Shown: positions 37,267 to 46,154 of the stretch, piece after piece
Layout of the letters: each line of letters starts with the position of its first letter
Position numbering within the stretch: position 1 is the first letter of the stretch
Assembly: GCA_007859835.1 (NCBI GenBank)
Contig: SJPJ01000001.1
Coordinates: 7,807,651 to 7,871,650, forward strand
Reading direction: 5' to 3'
Origin: Novipirellula herctigrandis
GTDB taxonomy: Bacteria > Planctomycetota > Planctomycetia > Pirellulales > Pirellulaceae
Length of the DNA stretch: 64,000 nt
The notes under the pieces: generated by a model
Database searches by the model: none
Seen by the model: only the letters and a program-made list of their open reading frames with translations
Told to the model about the DNA's origin: nothing
Position numbers and translations under genes: made by a program

Positions 37267-37986
37267 ATGCCGCGAGTCGCTAATCTGTTTTTCGCCGGCG
37301 TCGTGTGTTTGACCGCTTCGATGTTTCTGGTGGCCGTTTGGCAGTCTGGCACGCGAGCGAATCTGCAAAACACCCGTGACGATCGCGCTCAGGTTGCGCA
37401 GCAAAGTGGCGTAGGCTTGCAGCCGGCGAAGGATGCTGATCGCAAGCCGGAAGCTGACGCCACGAAATATCCCGTCATCATCCGCAAACCCTCTGGCCCA
37501 CCGCGAATTGAACTCGGCGGCACCGACCCACAAGGCCGAACCGGCAGCGTTGCGTGCTCGACTTGCCACAGTGTTCGCAAACCAAACTTGGAAAACAAAA
37601 CGGCCGCGACGCTGGATGAATTTCACCAAGGCATGACATTCAATCACGGCACCATCGCCTGCTATGCCTGCCACAATCCGGGCGATTCGGACGCTCTACG
37701 GTTGGCCGACGGAAGCACGGTTACCTACGAAAACGTCATGACGCTGTGCTCGCAATGCCACAGCAAGCAAGCCGAATCGTTCGCTCACGGTGCTCATGGT
37801 GGCATGAACGGTCACTGGGATTTAAGTCGCGGTCCGCAAATGAAGAACAACTGCATCGACTGCCACGATCCGCACGCACCGAGCTATCCCAAGATGATCG
37901 TCGGCTTCAAGCCCAAGGATCGTTTCAACGAACCTTCCATCGACGACCATGACCACGAAGGAGCAGCCTCACATGACGAGCACTGA
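37267..37986 (+). CDS. membrane-anchored tetraheme cytochrome c
   Basis: The 239-residue protein starts at the ATG at 37267, directly before an N-terminal signal anchor (LFFAGVVCLTASMFLVAVW); an upstream start at 37231 only adds residues before it. Four CxxCH sites follow: CSTCH, CYACH, CSQCH and CIDCH, with many extra histidines near the C-terminus (DDHDHEGAASHDEH). It is divergent from napD and in tandem with an iron-sulfur protein and an NrfD-like subunit. It probably relays electrons between that quinol-oxidising module and the NapAB complex. It is not a NapC/NrfH homologue by pattern. Confidence 0.85.
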   Translation: MPRVANLFFAGVVCLTASMFLVAVWQSGTRANLQNTRDDRAQVAQQSGVGLQPAKDADRKPEADATKYPVIIRKPSGPPRIELGGTDPQGRTGSVACSTCHSVRKPNLENKTAATLDEFHQGMTFNHGTIACYACHNPGDSDALRLADGSTVTYENVMTLCSQCHSKQAESFAHGAHGGMNGHWDLSRGPQMKNNCIDCHDPHAPSYPKMIVGFKPKDRFNEPSIDDHDHEGAASHDEH

Positions 37987-38914
37987 ACCGAGCAAAAACC
38001 GTTCGCTCCCGATCGTTGAAAACTTTACCCGACGAGCCGCCGTGAAGGGTGCCTTTGCGACGTTGGGTGCAGGGGCATTTGTTGCCGCGATCTCGCCGTT
38101 GCGTCAAGCTGCGAAGAACACCACGGCCGCCGAGTTCATGCAGCAGCACTACACGGAGCTATCACCCGAGCAAAAAGCCGACGTGATCGCTCGCTTGGAA
38201 GCGGAAACGAAAGAGAAATACGGCGCGGACGTTACCATCGCCGATGACCGACCGATTCCCGGCACCAAGTTCGTCTACGCAATCAACCTGAGCGTCTGCA
38301 ACGGTAATGGCAAGTGCGTTGAAGCGTGCCACAAAGAAAACAACCATGACCGAGCAACCAATCAGTCCTACATTCGCGTGCTTGAAATGCCCAAAGGCAC
38401 GATGGACATGGAACAAGGATCGACGACCTACTCCGGTGCGGTTCCCAAAGACGACAAGTTCTATCTGCCCGTCCAGTGCCAACAGTGCGACGAGCCGCCA
38501 TGCGTTGACGTTTGTCCGGTCAAGGCGACGTGGAAGGAAGAAGATGGCATTGTGGTCGTCGACTACAACTGGTGCATCGGTTGCCGGTATTGCGAAGCCG
38601 CCTGCCCCTATCACGCTCGGCGTTTCAATTGGAAGGAACCTGAAGTTCCAACCAAAGAGATCAACCCGGACCAAAGCTACTTGAGCAATCGAGTCCGTCC
38701 GGTCGGCGTCGTCGAAAAATGCACGTACTGCCTGCACCGAACCCGCCGCGGCAAGTTGCCAGCGTGTCTGGAAGCGTGCCCGACCGGTGCCCGCGTTTTC
38801 GGCAACATCTTGGACAAGGATTCCAATATCCGCTGGATCCTTGAAAACAAGCGTGTCTACATCCTCAAAGAAGAACTCGGCACCAAGCCAGCGTTTTTCT
38901 ATTACTTCGATTAG
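37973..38914 (+). CDS. four-cluster iron-sulfur protein (NrfC/PsrB-like)
   Basis: The 313-residue protein starts at the ATG at 37973, preceded by GAAGGAG at a good distance. This decides against the ATG at 37949, which lies deeper inside the preceding gene. A Tat-like motif (FTRRAAVKGAFATLGAGAF) indicates export. Cysteine groups CNGNGKCVEAC, CQQCDEPPCVDVC, CIGCRYCEAAC and CTYCLHR...CLEACPTGA give four [4Fe-4S] clusters as in NrfC, PsrB and related subunits. It overlaps the cytochrome gene by 14 bases and pairs with the NrfD-like gene downstream. Confidence 0.92.
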   Translation: MTSTEPSKNRSLPIVENFTRRAAVKGAFATLGAGAFVAAISPLRQAAKNTTAAEFMQQHYTELSPEQKADVIARLEAETKEKYGADVTIADDRPIPGTKFVYAINLSVCNGNGKCVEACHKENNHDRATNQSYIRVLEMPKGTMDMEQGSTTYSGAVPKDDKFYLPVQCQQCDEPPCVDVCPVKATWKEEDGIVVVDYNWCIGCRYCEAACPYHARRFNWKEPEVPTKEINPDQSYLSNRVRPVGVVEKCTYCLHRTRRGKLPACLEACPTGARVFGNILDKDSNIRWILENKRVYILKEELGTKPAFFYYFD

Positions 38915-38926
38915 TCAGCCGCCGCG

Positions 38927-38987
38927 CGTGGCGTAAGCTTCCAGCTTGCGATTCCATGTTGACGGCAAGCTGGAAGCTTACCCCACG
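38927..38987. repeat. 23-bp-arm hairpin between the Fe-S and NrfD-like genes
   Basis: GTAAGCTTCCAGCTTGC (within 38927-38949) and GCAAGCTGGAAGCTTAC (within 38965-38987) are exact complements. The arms extend to CGTGG/CCACG with one mismatch, and the loop is 15 bases. It lies seven bases before the NrfD-like ATG, so it would be transcribed inside the operon and may affect translation or mRNA stability. There is no T-run, so it is not a standard terminator. Confidence 0.8.
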
Positions 38988-38993
38988 AAAATC

Positions 38994-40232
38994 ATGAGTA
39001 GCATTCCCGCCAACGAAACGCACATCACGAGCTACCCGAGATTCATCGGACGTTCGCTATGGCTCGCTACCGAAGGATCGTTCGGCTTTTATGCTTGGAT
39101 GACCGCGCTGACCGCCGTGTTCTTGGTCGGTGCGAATGCCTGGGCCAACCAGGTCGCCGGTGGCATGATCGGCACCAATATGACCGATCAGGTTTCCTGG
39201 GGTTTGTACATCGCGAACTTCACCTTCATGGTCGGCCTGGCCGCCGGTGGTGTGATGATGGTGATTCCAGCGTACCTGTATCACGACCGCAAGATGCACG
39301 ACGTCGTCATCATCGGCGAACTGCTTGCGATTGCCGCGATCGTGATGTGTTTGATGTTCGTGATGGCCGACCTCGGTCGCCCTGACCGGTTCTGGCACAT
39401 GGTGCCGGGCATCGGCAAATTCAATTGGCCGATCTCGATGCTGACCTGGGACGTGATCGTCTTGAACGGTTACCTCATTTTGAACCTGCATATCTGCGGC
39501 TACTTGCTTTACATGCGATTCCTCGGTCGCAAACCCAACCCGGTTTGGTACGTGCCGTTCGTGATGTTATCGATCGTCTGGGCGATTTCGATTCACACCA
39601 TCACCGCGTTTCTATACTGCGGCCTCGGCGGACGACCGTTTTGGAACACGGCCTTGCTGGCGCCTCGATTCCTCGCGTCCGCGTTTGTTTCCGGCCCCGC
39701 GTTCATCATTGTCGCGATGATCTTGATCAAACGACTCACCGGCGTGGTGGGGCTCGATGATCCGATCGCGACCCTGACAAAGATTATCCGCGTCACGATC
39801 CTGATCAACCTGCTGATGGTCGCATCGGAACTCTTCACCGAGTTCTACACCGGCGGTTCGCACGTCAGTGCCGCGAAGTACCTATTCTTCGGTCTGCACG
39901 GCAAAACGGCGCTCGTGCCGTGGACCTGGACCGCAATCGCAATGAACATCGCGGCGGCCTTGCTATTCCTTTGGCCCGGACTGTTGTCACTGAAATGGCG
40001 ACCGCTTCTGGTCACCGCTTGCATGATGGCTTTCATCGGAGCGTGGATCGAAAAAGGCATGGGCCTGATTGTCCCCGGTTTCATCCCCAGCACGCTGCAC
40101 GAGGTCGTTGAATACATCCCCAGCCAGCTCGAGTGGAAAGTCACCGTCGGCATTTGGGCGTTCGGTTTGATGGTCTTCACCATCGCAATCAAGACTGCTT
40201 TGCCGACGCTGAAGCAATCGTCCGACCACTAA
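38994..40232 (+). CDS. NrfD/PsrC-like integral membrane quinol-oxidising subunit
   Basis: The 412-residue protein starts at the ATG at 38994. About ten hydrophobic helices are visible, among them FYAWMTALTAVFLVGANAW, FTFMVGLAAGGVMMVIPAYLY and IIGELLAIAAIVMCLMFVMADLG. FNWPISMLTWDVIVLNGYLILN, with its arrangement of acidic and aromatic residues, is typical of NrfD/PsrC/ActC subunits. It should oxidise menaquinol and pass electrons to the preceding iron-sulfur and cytochrome subunits. No NapC or NapH is seen in the locus, so this three-gene module is the probable quinol link for Nap. Confidence 0.9.
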   Translation: MSSIPANETHITSYPRFIGRSLWLATEGSFGFYAWMTALTAVFLVGANAWANQVAGGMIGTNMTDQVSWGLYIANFTFMVGLAAGGVMMVIPAYLYHDRKMHDVVIIGELLAIAAIVMCLMFVMADLGRPDRFWHMVPGIGKFNWPISMLTWDVIVLNGYLILNLHICGYLLYMRFLGRKPNPVWYVPFVMLSIVWAISIHTITAFLYCGLGGRPFWNTALLAPRFLASAFVSGPAFIIVAMILIKRLTGVVGLDDPIATLTKIIRVTILINLLMVASELFTEFYTGGSHVSAAKYLFFGLHGKTALVPWTWTAIAMNIAAALLFLWPGLLSLKWRPLLVTACMMAFIGAWIEKGMGLIVPGFIPSTLHEVVEYIPSQLEWKVTVGIWAFGLMVFTIAIKTALPTLKQSSDH

Positions 40233-40453
40233 AATAGAATCACGAGACTCCGTCGCCGGACGGCTCCGGTCAACTTTGTTACCAACATCGTCGAATCGCA
40301 AACGGCCGTCAGGCTGTGCAGTTGGCCGGTTGGCATGACCAAACGCATCACGTTCATCGGGGCGGATTTGATCCGCACCTTGGGCTTGCGTTCGGTATCG
40401 GATTCAAAGTCCAGAATGTCAATCCGTTGTCCATCGATTGTGGTTTACGTCAT
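40229..40453 (-). pseudogene. small unknown gene with a stop at codon 3
   Basis: AGGAAGCAATTGCA precedes ATG at 40453, then ACG, then TAA. The frame afterwards stays open for 70 codons (IDGQRIDILDFESDTERKPK, VRIKSAPMNVMRLVMPTGQL) to a TAG overlapping the NrfD-like stop tail-to-tail. The good ribosome-binding spacing and protein-like composition suggest a former gene, but no family is recognised. Confidence 0.35.
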
Positions 40454-40467
40454 TGCAATTGCTTCCT

Positions 40468-40566
40468 TCAAAGGGTGGGAGCCATCCAAAACGCCGCCAG
40501 CACGGTGCCGACGACCAGCGTCCATTCGACGCGTTTGAGTTGTCTGGCGTGAGGCGGATTAACCAT
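40468..40566 (-). CDS. possible 32-residue single-helix membrane peptide
   Basis: MVNPPHARQLKRVEWTLVVGTVLAAFWMAPTL has a basic N-terminus and one hydrophobic helix. It lies 14 bases after the truncated membrane gene at 40581 and 14 bases before the broken small gene at 40453, an operon-like spacing. It could be a small subunit of a membrane complex. The evidence is only the hydrophobic pattern and spacing. Confidence 0.35.
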   Translation of the reverse strand: MVNPPHARQLKRVEWTLVVGTVLAAFWMAPTL

Positions 40567-40580
40567 CTGACATCAAGACA

Positions 40581-40890
40581 TCAAGACATCAAGAACATCG
40601 GCAGCGTTGTGATCGGAAACCCGAAGCCGGTGAAGGGCAACATGCTAACCAGTACCGAAAATCCAACTGTGGCGGCCCAGTGAAATCGTATCGGTTGGCG
40701 TTTCTGGTCCGCGATCACGCCTCGAGCAGCCATCATTGTCGCAGCAAACCCGATCAACAAAACGCCCCAGGCTTCCAAGGTTTGCGGAGCGGAAAGTTCA
40801 CCGACCAAGTCGATCCGCAATAACTTCGCAACTACCCAATGCGCCAGTTCGAGTAGCTGTTGGTCTGGCAACTGAAGTAATCCGTGCTGC
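40581..40890 (-). pseudogene. membrane protein C-terminal fragment fused to integrase remnant
   Basis: The frame LPDQQLLELAHWVVAKLLRI, TLEAWGVLLIGFAATMMAARG, then FHWAATVGFSVLVSMLPFTG ends at TGA 40581-40583. It has two or three hydrophobic segments. Upstream of about 40890 the same frame reads out of phase through an integrase remnant, so the N-terminal half was apparently removed by the insertion. The family is not recognised. Confidence 0.45.
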
Positions 40891-40894
40891 ATCG

Positions 40895-41545
40895 CGCCAC
40901 CAATGGGTAGTGCAGATGAGCAAAGTTGACGCGGCGAGTCTTCAGTTTCATAACAAAGCGCCGATAGAACGTTGTCAGGGCACTCTTGGTCCAGGCTTCT
41001 ACTGTCGTGAAGTCGACTGAGGCCAGCACGTCCCAGTGCGCACTCAGGAATGTTTCCCACGATCCTGTGCGTTTGCGAGTCGCTGCCGGCTCAATACCGT
41101 GGGCTTTAAGGATGTTTCCAATGGTGGGGTCGGTGATGTGGTAGCCGACGTTCGAAAACGCACCGCTGATTCAGTCGTAGCCCCAAGTCGGGTTGTCTGT
41201 CGCGAGCTTCACGGTCAAATCAACGACTACTTCGCGGACCCTTGGCCAGCCATGTGTTTTCTCTTTGTGATCGGAGTAGTCCCACTTATTGGCAACCAAT
41301 TGTCGATGCCATCGCCGGATTGTGTCCGGTGTGAACAGAGTCCCAAACTGCTCGAGTTGTTTTCGGCTTAGGATTTTGCCTTTGACTGCCAAACGACGCC
41401 GCTGGTCATCGGTCAGCAAGATCCGCTTCTTGCCGAGCTTCTCTTTAAGAACGGCATTCTCGGTGCGAAGGTAACCAATGACTTGTTGTTGTGATTCCAG
41501 TGAGAACAGTTGCGGGAACTTTATGGACGCGATTAAGTATGTCAA
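40895..41545 (-). pseudogene. rve-type integrase remnant with one internal stop
   Basis: From about 41545 the frame contains KKRILLTDDQRRRLAVKGK, LEQFGTLFTPDTIRRWHRQL and NPTWGYD, then TGA at 41171-41173. The stop occupies the place of an arginine (CGA) expected in GYDRIQGAL. It continues in register with ISGAFSNVGYHITDPTIGNIL, KAHGIEPAATRKR, HWDVLASVDFTTVEAWTKS (first catalytic Asp) and KLKTRRVNFAHLHYP, then loses similarity. The second half with the remaining catalytic D and E is missing. It belongs to the same family as the remnants at 4512, 45240 and 62960. Confidence 0.8.
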
Positions 41546-41662
41546 TTCAGCTGAGGTTCATTGCTCACAAAACTTGAATTTCCGTTTCTTCCGTGTCTAA
41601 TGGTCGGCTGATGTTTTTTGACCGGACGCGTTTTCAGAACAATTGTATTATAGGACAGAAAT

Positions 41663-42568
41663 TTGAAGGCAGTAGTCATTGCATTGTTGCTTGTTTTGCC
41701 CGTCAGCATCCTCGCGGATGATTCCATTCAGGACGACTCGCACCACGATGTGCCTCCCGAAACGTTAGCAGTTCTCATCGCTGACCAGGCTGATAACCGT
41801 ATCCGACTCTTCGATCCACTCAATACGGACATTCATAGGGCCACGTTGTGGTGCTACCCGGGTGAAGACGAAAAAACACATCACTACAGGCCAACGGATG
41901 CGAAGCGCGTAGAGATTGATGGTGTCGTTCATGTCCTTGCCGCATATCATGGTCGAGTGCGGTTGGTGCGGTTCAGTGATCGAATGCTGATCCAAGACTA
42001 TTCCACGCTCAGCAGTTGTCATTCGGCGGAAATATTGCCAGGCGGTGCAATCGTAAGTGCCAATAGCAACCACGGCATATTGCGGTTGCACCATTCAGAG
42101 GACGAGTTTTTCGATTTGAAAATACCGTATGCGCACGGATTGGCCTGGGACAAAGTTCGCAATTGCCTTTGGGTACTTGGAGACTTCCTGTATTGCATCA
42201 ATTATTTAGAAGGCAGGCTTGTTTTGGACCGGAAGTTTAAATTGCCACTCAGTCCAACGGGTCACGATCTTTTTCCATTGCGGGAAGATGCGGCGTTGTT
42301 GATCAGCAACAATGAGGCGTTGTTTTCATTTGACATCAAGACTGAAAAGTTTGAGATGATCTTCGCGTTGAGGAACATCAAGAGTGCAAGCCAACATCTT
42401 GACGGCTCTATCTGGGTGAGTGAACCCAAAGAAATTGAGGGTGCTAAGGAATGGCAAAGCAATGCGTTTATATCGTTGAATTCAAAAGCAGGAGTGAAGC
42501 GATACTCCAGAGAGACTTCAAGGTTTTACAAAGCTCGTTGGTGGCAACAGGTCAGTTTTAGTTATTAG
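41663..42568 (+). CDS. secreted propeller-like protein of unknown function
   Basis: The 301-residue protein starts at a TTG at 41663, placed eight bases after an AGGA ribosome-binding site. A signal peptide (AVVIALLLVLPVSILADD) follows. Repeated short strands such as VLIADQADNRIRLFDP, VRLVRFSDRMLI, HSAEILPGGAIVSANS, GLAWDKVRNCLWVLG and ALFSFDIKTEKF suggest a six-bladed propeller of the NHL/DUF6528 kind. The gene stands alone after an integrase remnant. No catalytic motif is recognised. Confidence 0.72.
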   Translation: MKAVVIALLLVLPVSILADDSIQDDSHHDVPPETLAVLIADQADNRIRLFDPLNTDIHRATLWCYPGEDEKTHHYRPTDAKRVEIDGVVHVLAAYHGRVRLVRFSDRMLIQDYSTLSSCHSAEILPGGAIVSANSNHGILRLHHSEDEFFDLKIPYAHGLAWDKVRNCLWVLGDFLYCINYLEGRLVLDRKFKLPLSPTGHDLFPLREDAALLISNNEALFSFDIKTEKFEMIFALRNIKSASQHLDGSIWVSEPKEIEGAKEWQSNAFISLNSKAGVKRYSRETSRFYKARWWQQVSFSY

Positions 42569-43071
42569 TCAAGCTGACATAGACTGGGTCGCCCGAAACA
42601 GTGGGGATGCGTGTTTCGCAATCGTAGGCAGAAAGACACGCCGCCCATAACCCAGCAGCGTTTTGCGTGCACGTTTCCGCTGGGTTATTCGCTAAAGCAG
42701 CGTTTTGCCCATAACCCCCACAGAGAGTCTCCGGAAAGCGTTTCGTAATCCGTCTGGCCCACTCAACTTCGATTACACCCGTCGGTTTACTCCGACCGCC
42801 GGGTTGCCGAGCAAGCCGACGTTGGTCTTCATGACTGGCGCCGGCATTTTTCGTGATTTCACGGTGATTCGGTTTGCTCTCGGACTCTCCGTTGAGAGGT
42901 TTGATTGCTCCGCCGGCTAGGTTCTGGGAGGGGGTTGGACGCGTGTGGCGTTGAATCTTTGTGAGCTCCCTGGGTGATCAGAGATCTGGGACGAGCTATA
43001 TTCGTTATCGGCGTTGTCACGTCGCCTCTCAAAAACGCACTTGCCTTAGCGTTGCACTGTTTTGAGAGACC
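42569..43071. other. intergenic region with nested inverted and direct repeats
   Basis: ATAACCCAGC (42647-42656) and GCTGGGTTAT (42679-42688) are perfect inverted arms. AGCAGCGTTTTGC occurs at 42654-42666 and again at 42696-42708. A plus-strand frame at 42705-42920 has no recognisable features. No gene is supported. Confidence 0.45.
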
Positions 43072-45000
43072 ATGATCTCCCGAAAAAAACACAACAGGAT
43101 GGAAACCGGCATGCTTCGAAGACTCCTCGCTTTGTCATTGACGATTTGTTCGATGAGTTCATTGCCTGCCAATGAGCCCGCGTCCGCCTCGCCCGGCAAA
43201 CGTCCAAACATCATTTGGCTATCCTGCGAAGACATTAGTGCACATATCGGGTGCTACGGCGACGAAGATGCGATCACGCCCAACATCGACGGACTTGCCA
43301 AGCAAGGTGTCCGATACTCCAACGTCTTTACGACAGCCGGTGTTTGTGCGCCGTGTCGGTCAGCGATCATCACGGGGATCTACCAATCGACGCTCGGGAC
43401 GCATCACATGCGATGCAATGCAAAACTTCCTGATTTCGTTAAGCCCTTTTCAACCTACATGCGACAGGCAGGGTATTACTGCACAAACAACAGCAAAGAG
43501 GACTATCAGTTTAAAACACCGAAGGGTTCCTGGGATGAGTCCAGCCGTAAGGCACATTGGAAAAATCGCAAAGACGACTCCCAGCCATTTTTTGCAGTCT
43601 TCAATTTTGGCGGCTGTCACGAAAGCGGAATTGCGAATGAGGAGAAATACAACGAAGTCACCAAGGTCCTGAGCAACAATCAACGACAGGATCCCGACAA
43701 CCTCACTTTGCCGCCGTACTATCCCGACACGCCGATCGTACGTGAAGATTGGAAACGAAACTACGAACTGATCACTGCCATGGATCTCTGGGTAGCTGAA
43801 AGGATTCAGGAACTCAAAGACCATGGCGTCTACGAAGACACGATTATTATGTTTTGGTCCGACCACGGAGTCGGCCTGCCCCGCGCCAAACGCTGGTTGT
43901 ACGAGTCGGGAACGCGAATCCCGCTCGTTATTCGAATCCCTGAATCGTTTCGGATCGCCAACCAAGGCATGCCCGCAACGGTCGACGACCAACTGATCAG
44001 CAGTCTCGATTTTGCTCCAACGGTCTTGAACTTGGCGAGTATCAAGCTGCCAGAATATTTTCAGGGTCGCGCTTTCCTGGGCCAAAACCTGACCCAACCG
44101 CGAGACTACGTGTTTGGCGCTCGAGATCGAATGGACGAGCGTTACGACATCATTCGTGCCGTTCGCGACAAACAATTTCGATACATTCGCAACTATGAAC
44201 CGTTCAAACCGTACTATCAATACATGAACACGCCCGAAAAAGGGGCGACGATGAAAGAACTACGTCGTGTCTTTGCGGAGGGTAAACTTCCCGAACCCGC
44301 CGCTTTGTTTATGTCGGACAGCAAGCCCGCGGAGGAACTGTACGATCTGCAATCGGATCCCTACGAAATCAACAATCTCGCAGCAGACGAAGCCTACAAG
44401 GAAGTTCTCGACCGAATGCGTGATGTGCATTTGGACTGGGTTGTTGAGACCCGCGATATCGGCTTGATCCCCGAATCCGAAATCCAACGTCGCGAGAAGA
44501 CGACCAGTGCCCGTTACAACATTCTGCTGAATGCCGATCCTAAACTGATCGAGCGAATCCGTAACGTCGCTAACCTAGCGATCGGCGGAACAGAGAACTT
44601 CCCCAAACTCGTCGCCGCTCTCGACGATCAGGATTCCGTGGTCCGTTATTGGGCGGCAATCGGAATCGGGAATTTATCCGACGTCGCCTCGTCAGCGAAG
44701 CCAAAACTCATCTCAGCGATTCAGGATGAAGCACCTTGCGTTCGGATCGCGGCAGCCCGTGCCTTGTTGAAGTTGAACTCGCCGGAGTTGGCCTTACCTG
44801 TACTAAAACAAGAACTGGCCAGCGAGCATGAATGGGGACGATTGCGAGCGGCAATCGTATTAGGCGAAGCAGGAGAGTTGGCCCAGCCATTGATTCCCGA
44901 AATGAAAGCCTGCTTGAAAGACCAACCCAACAAATACATCACGCGGGTCGCAAATCGAACGTTGAATGTGCTGTTGGGTACCGACAACGTGGTCAACTGA
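43072..45000 (+). CDS. secreted sulfatase with C-terminal HEAT-like repeats
   Basis: The 642-residue protein has a signal peptide best read from MLRRLLALSLTICSMSSLPA (ATG at 43111 possible). RPNIIWLSCEDISAHIGCYG is followed by the active-site motif C92-A-P-C-R with SAIITGIY, and FWSDHGVGLPRAKRW carries metal ligands. These fit the heparan-N-sulfatase-like group, which accepts CxPCR. From about residue 505, helical repeats (NFPKLVAALDDQDSVVRYWAAIGIG, KPKLISAIQDEAPCVRIAAARALLKL, EWGRLRAAIVLGEAGE) are HEAT/PBS-lyase-like. The tail may mediate binding to a partner or surface. No carbohydrate gene adjoins it. Confidence 0.9.
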   Translation: MISRKKHNRMETGMLRRLLALSLTICSMSSLPANEPASASPGKRPNIIWLSCEDISAHIGCYGDEDAITPNIDGLAKQGVRYSNVFTTAGVCAPCRSAIITGIYQSTLGTHHMRCNAKLPDFVKPFSTYMRQAGYYCTNNSKEDYQFKTPKGSWDESSRKAHWKNRKDDSQPFFAVFNFGGCHESGIANEEKYNEVTKVLSNNQRQDPDNLTLPPYYPDTPIVREDWKRNYELITAMDLWVAERIQELKDHGVYEDTIIMFWSDHGVGLPRAKRWLYESGTRIPLVIRIPESFRIANQGMPATVDDQLISSLDFAPTVLNLASIKLPEYFQGRAFLGQNLTQPRDYVFGARDRMDERYDIIRAVRDKQFRYIRNYEPFKPYYQYMNTPEKGATMKELRRVFAEGKLPEPAALFMSDSKPAEELYDLQSDPYEINNLAADEAYKEVLDRMRDVHLDWVVETRDIGLIPESEIQRREKTTSARYNILLNADPKLIERIRNVANLAIGGTENFPKLVAALDDQDSVVRYWAAIGIGNLSDVASSAKPKLISAIQDEAPCVRIAAARALLKLNSPELALPVLKQELASEHEWGRLRAAIVLGEAGELAQPLIPEMKACLKDQPNKYITRVANRTLNVLLGTDNVVN

Positions 45001-45239
45001 CCGATGTGATTTTCTGTTTTGGGCACGCGGGCAAAAAATGGAACTGGCATTTTGGTTGGTGTTATCCGCAGTTGCGTGGGTAGATGGACTCCGGTTCTAT
45101 GTCGAGATTGTGTCCAGACCGTGTGGCGCTGGCGTTAAGTGGTCGAAAGCGGCGGCAACGTACAGCAGACATCACATTGATGTTTTGAGATTCGAGTGGT
45201 GCGGAGCGAGTGAAGACCAGACGAACTAAACGACGCGTT

Positions 45240-45900
45240 GATGCGATCAAAGCAAGCCACCGAGGTGCTCGGTTGCTTCGATCGCAACATCCATGTCTGG
45301 CGGGCGATCCATGGGCACGATTAATTTGTTGTCCAAACCCCAATGATTTCGCTTCGTGTAATAAGGATCGAGGAAACCCCGAACAGTTTTTGGCATCGCG
45401 TTCTCGCCAAAGAGAATCAGTTTATGAAGGCACTCGCACTTCAGCGATCAAAAAAAGGCGTTTCAAATAGACGTTCAAATTTGAGCTTCACGGTGGTAAC
45501 CGAACGGGCCTCACGCCTTCGTTGCGTAGGAAGTTTCGAATCGCCTTACGGAATGTTGCATCGCGGTCCATAATCAAGTACTTCTTGTTGTTTAGAAAGC
45601 TATCCTCGTTGTGGGTCAACTCGCGGGCAATCGTCTTCATCCATGCCTCGTTCGGATGGGTGGTGCAGGTGAGCAAAGTTGACGCGTCGTGTTTTCAGTT
45701 CCATGACAAAAAGCAATTAGAACGTTGTCAGGCCACTCTTGGTCCAGACTTCCGCTGTGGTGAAGTCGACTGAGGCCATCACGACCCAGTGCGCACTCAG
45801 GCATGTCTCCCACGATCTTATGCATTTGCGAGTCGTGCCGGTTCAATACCGTGGGCTTTGGCAATGTTGGCAATGTTGTCAATGGTGGAGACGCAGATGT
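45240..45900 (-). pseudogene. integrase remnant, catalytic core, heavily frameshifted
   Basis: Reading on the minus strand across frames gives NIAKAHGIEPA, WVVMASVDFTTAEVWTKSGL (first Asp), THPNEAWMKTIARELTHNEDSFLNNKKYLIMDRDATFRKAI (second Asp) and LFGENAMPKTVRGFLDPYYTKRNHWGLDNKLIVPM (C-terminus). At least three frameshifts and several stops break it. It covers much of the catalytic half that is missing from the copy at 40895-41545. Confidence 0.8.
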
Positions 45901-46154
45901 TGTGGCCGCGGGTAAAATGCACGCTGCCGGTTACACCTTCTACTTGTCCGCCAACGGATTTTGGTTAACCGATACGGTGCCGACCGTGATTATTGAGTAA
46001 GATCGGTCGTGCTATCCTGGTATCAGTGCTCGGGGGCGGAAGTGAGCGGCGCTTCGTTGCATCATTTTGCAACGCCAATAGCACAAATCGTCAAACGTGA
46101 CGACAGTGACCATTCGTGGATCGTTTCGGAATTAGAAAAGGTGTGAAGTAAGCG

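Noticed and set aside
38927-38987. Rho-independent terminator
   Set aside because: The hairpin lacks a following T-run and lies inside an operon seven bases before a start codon.
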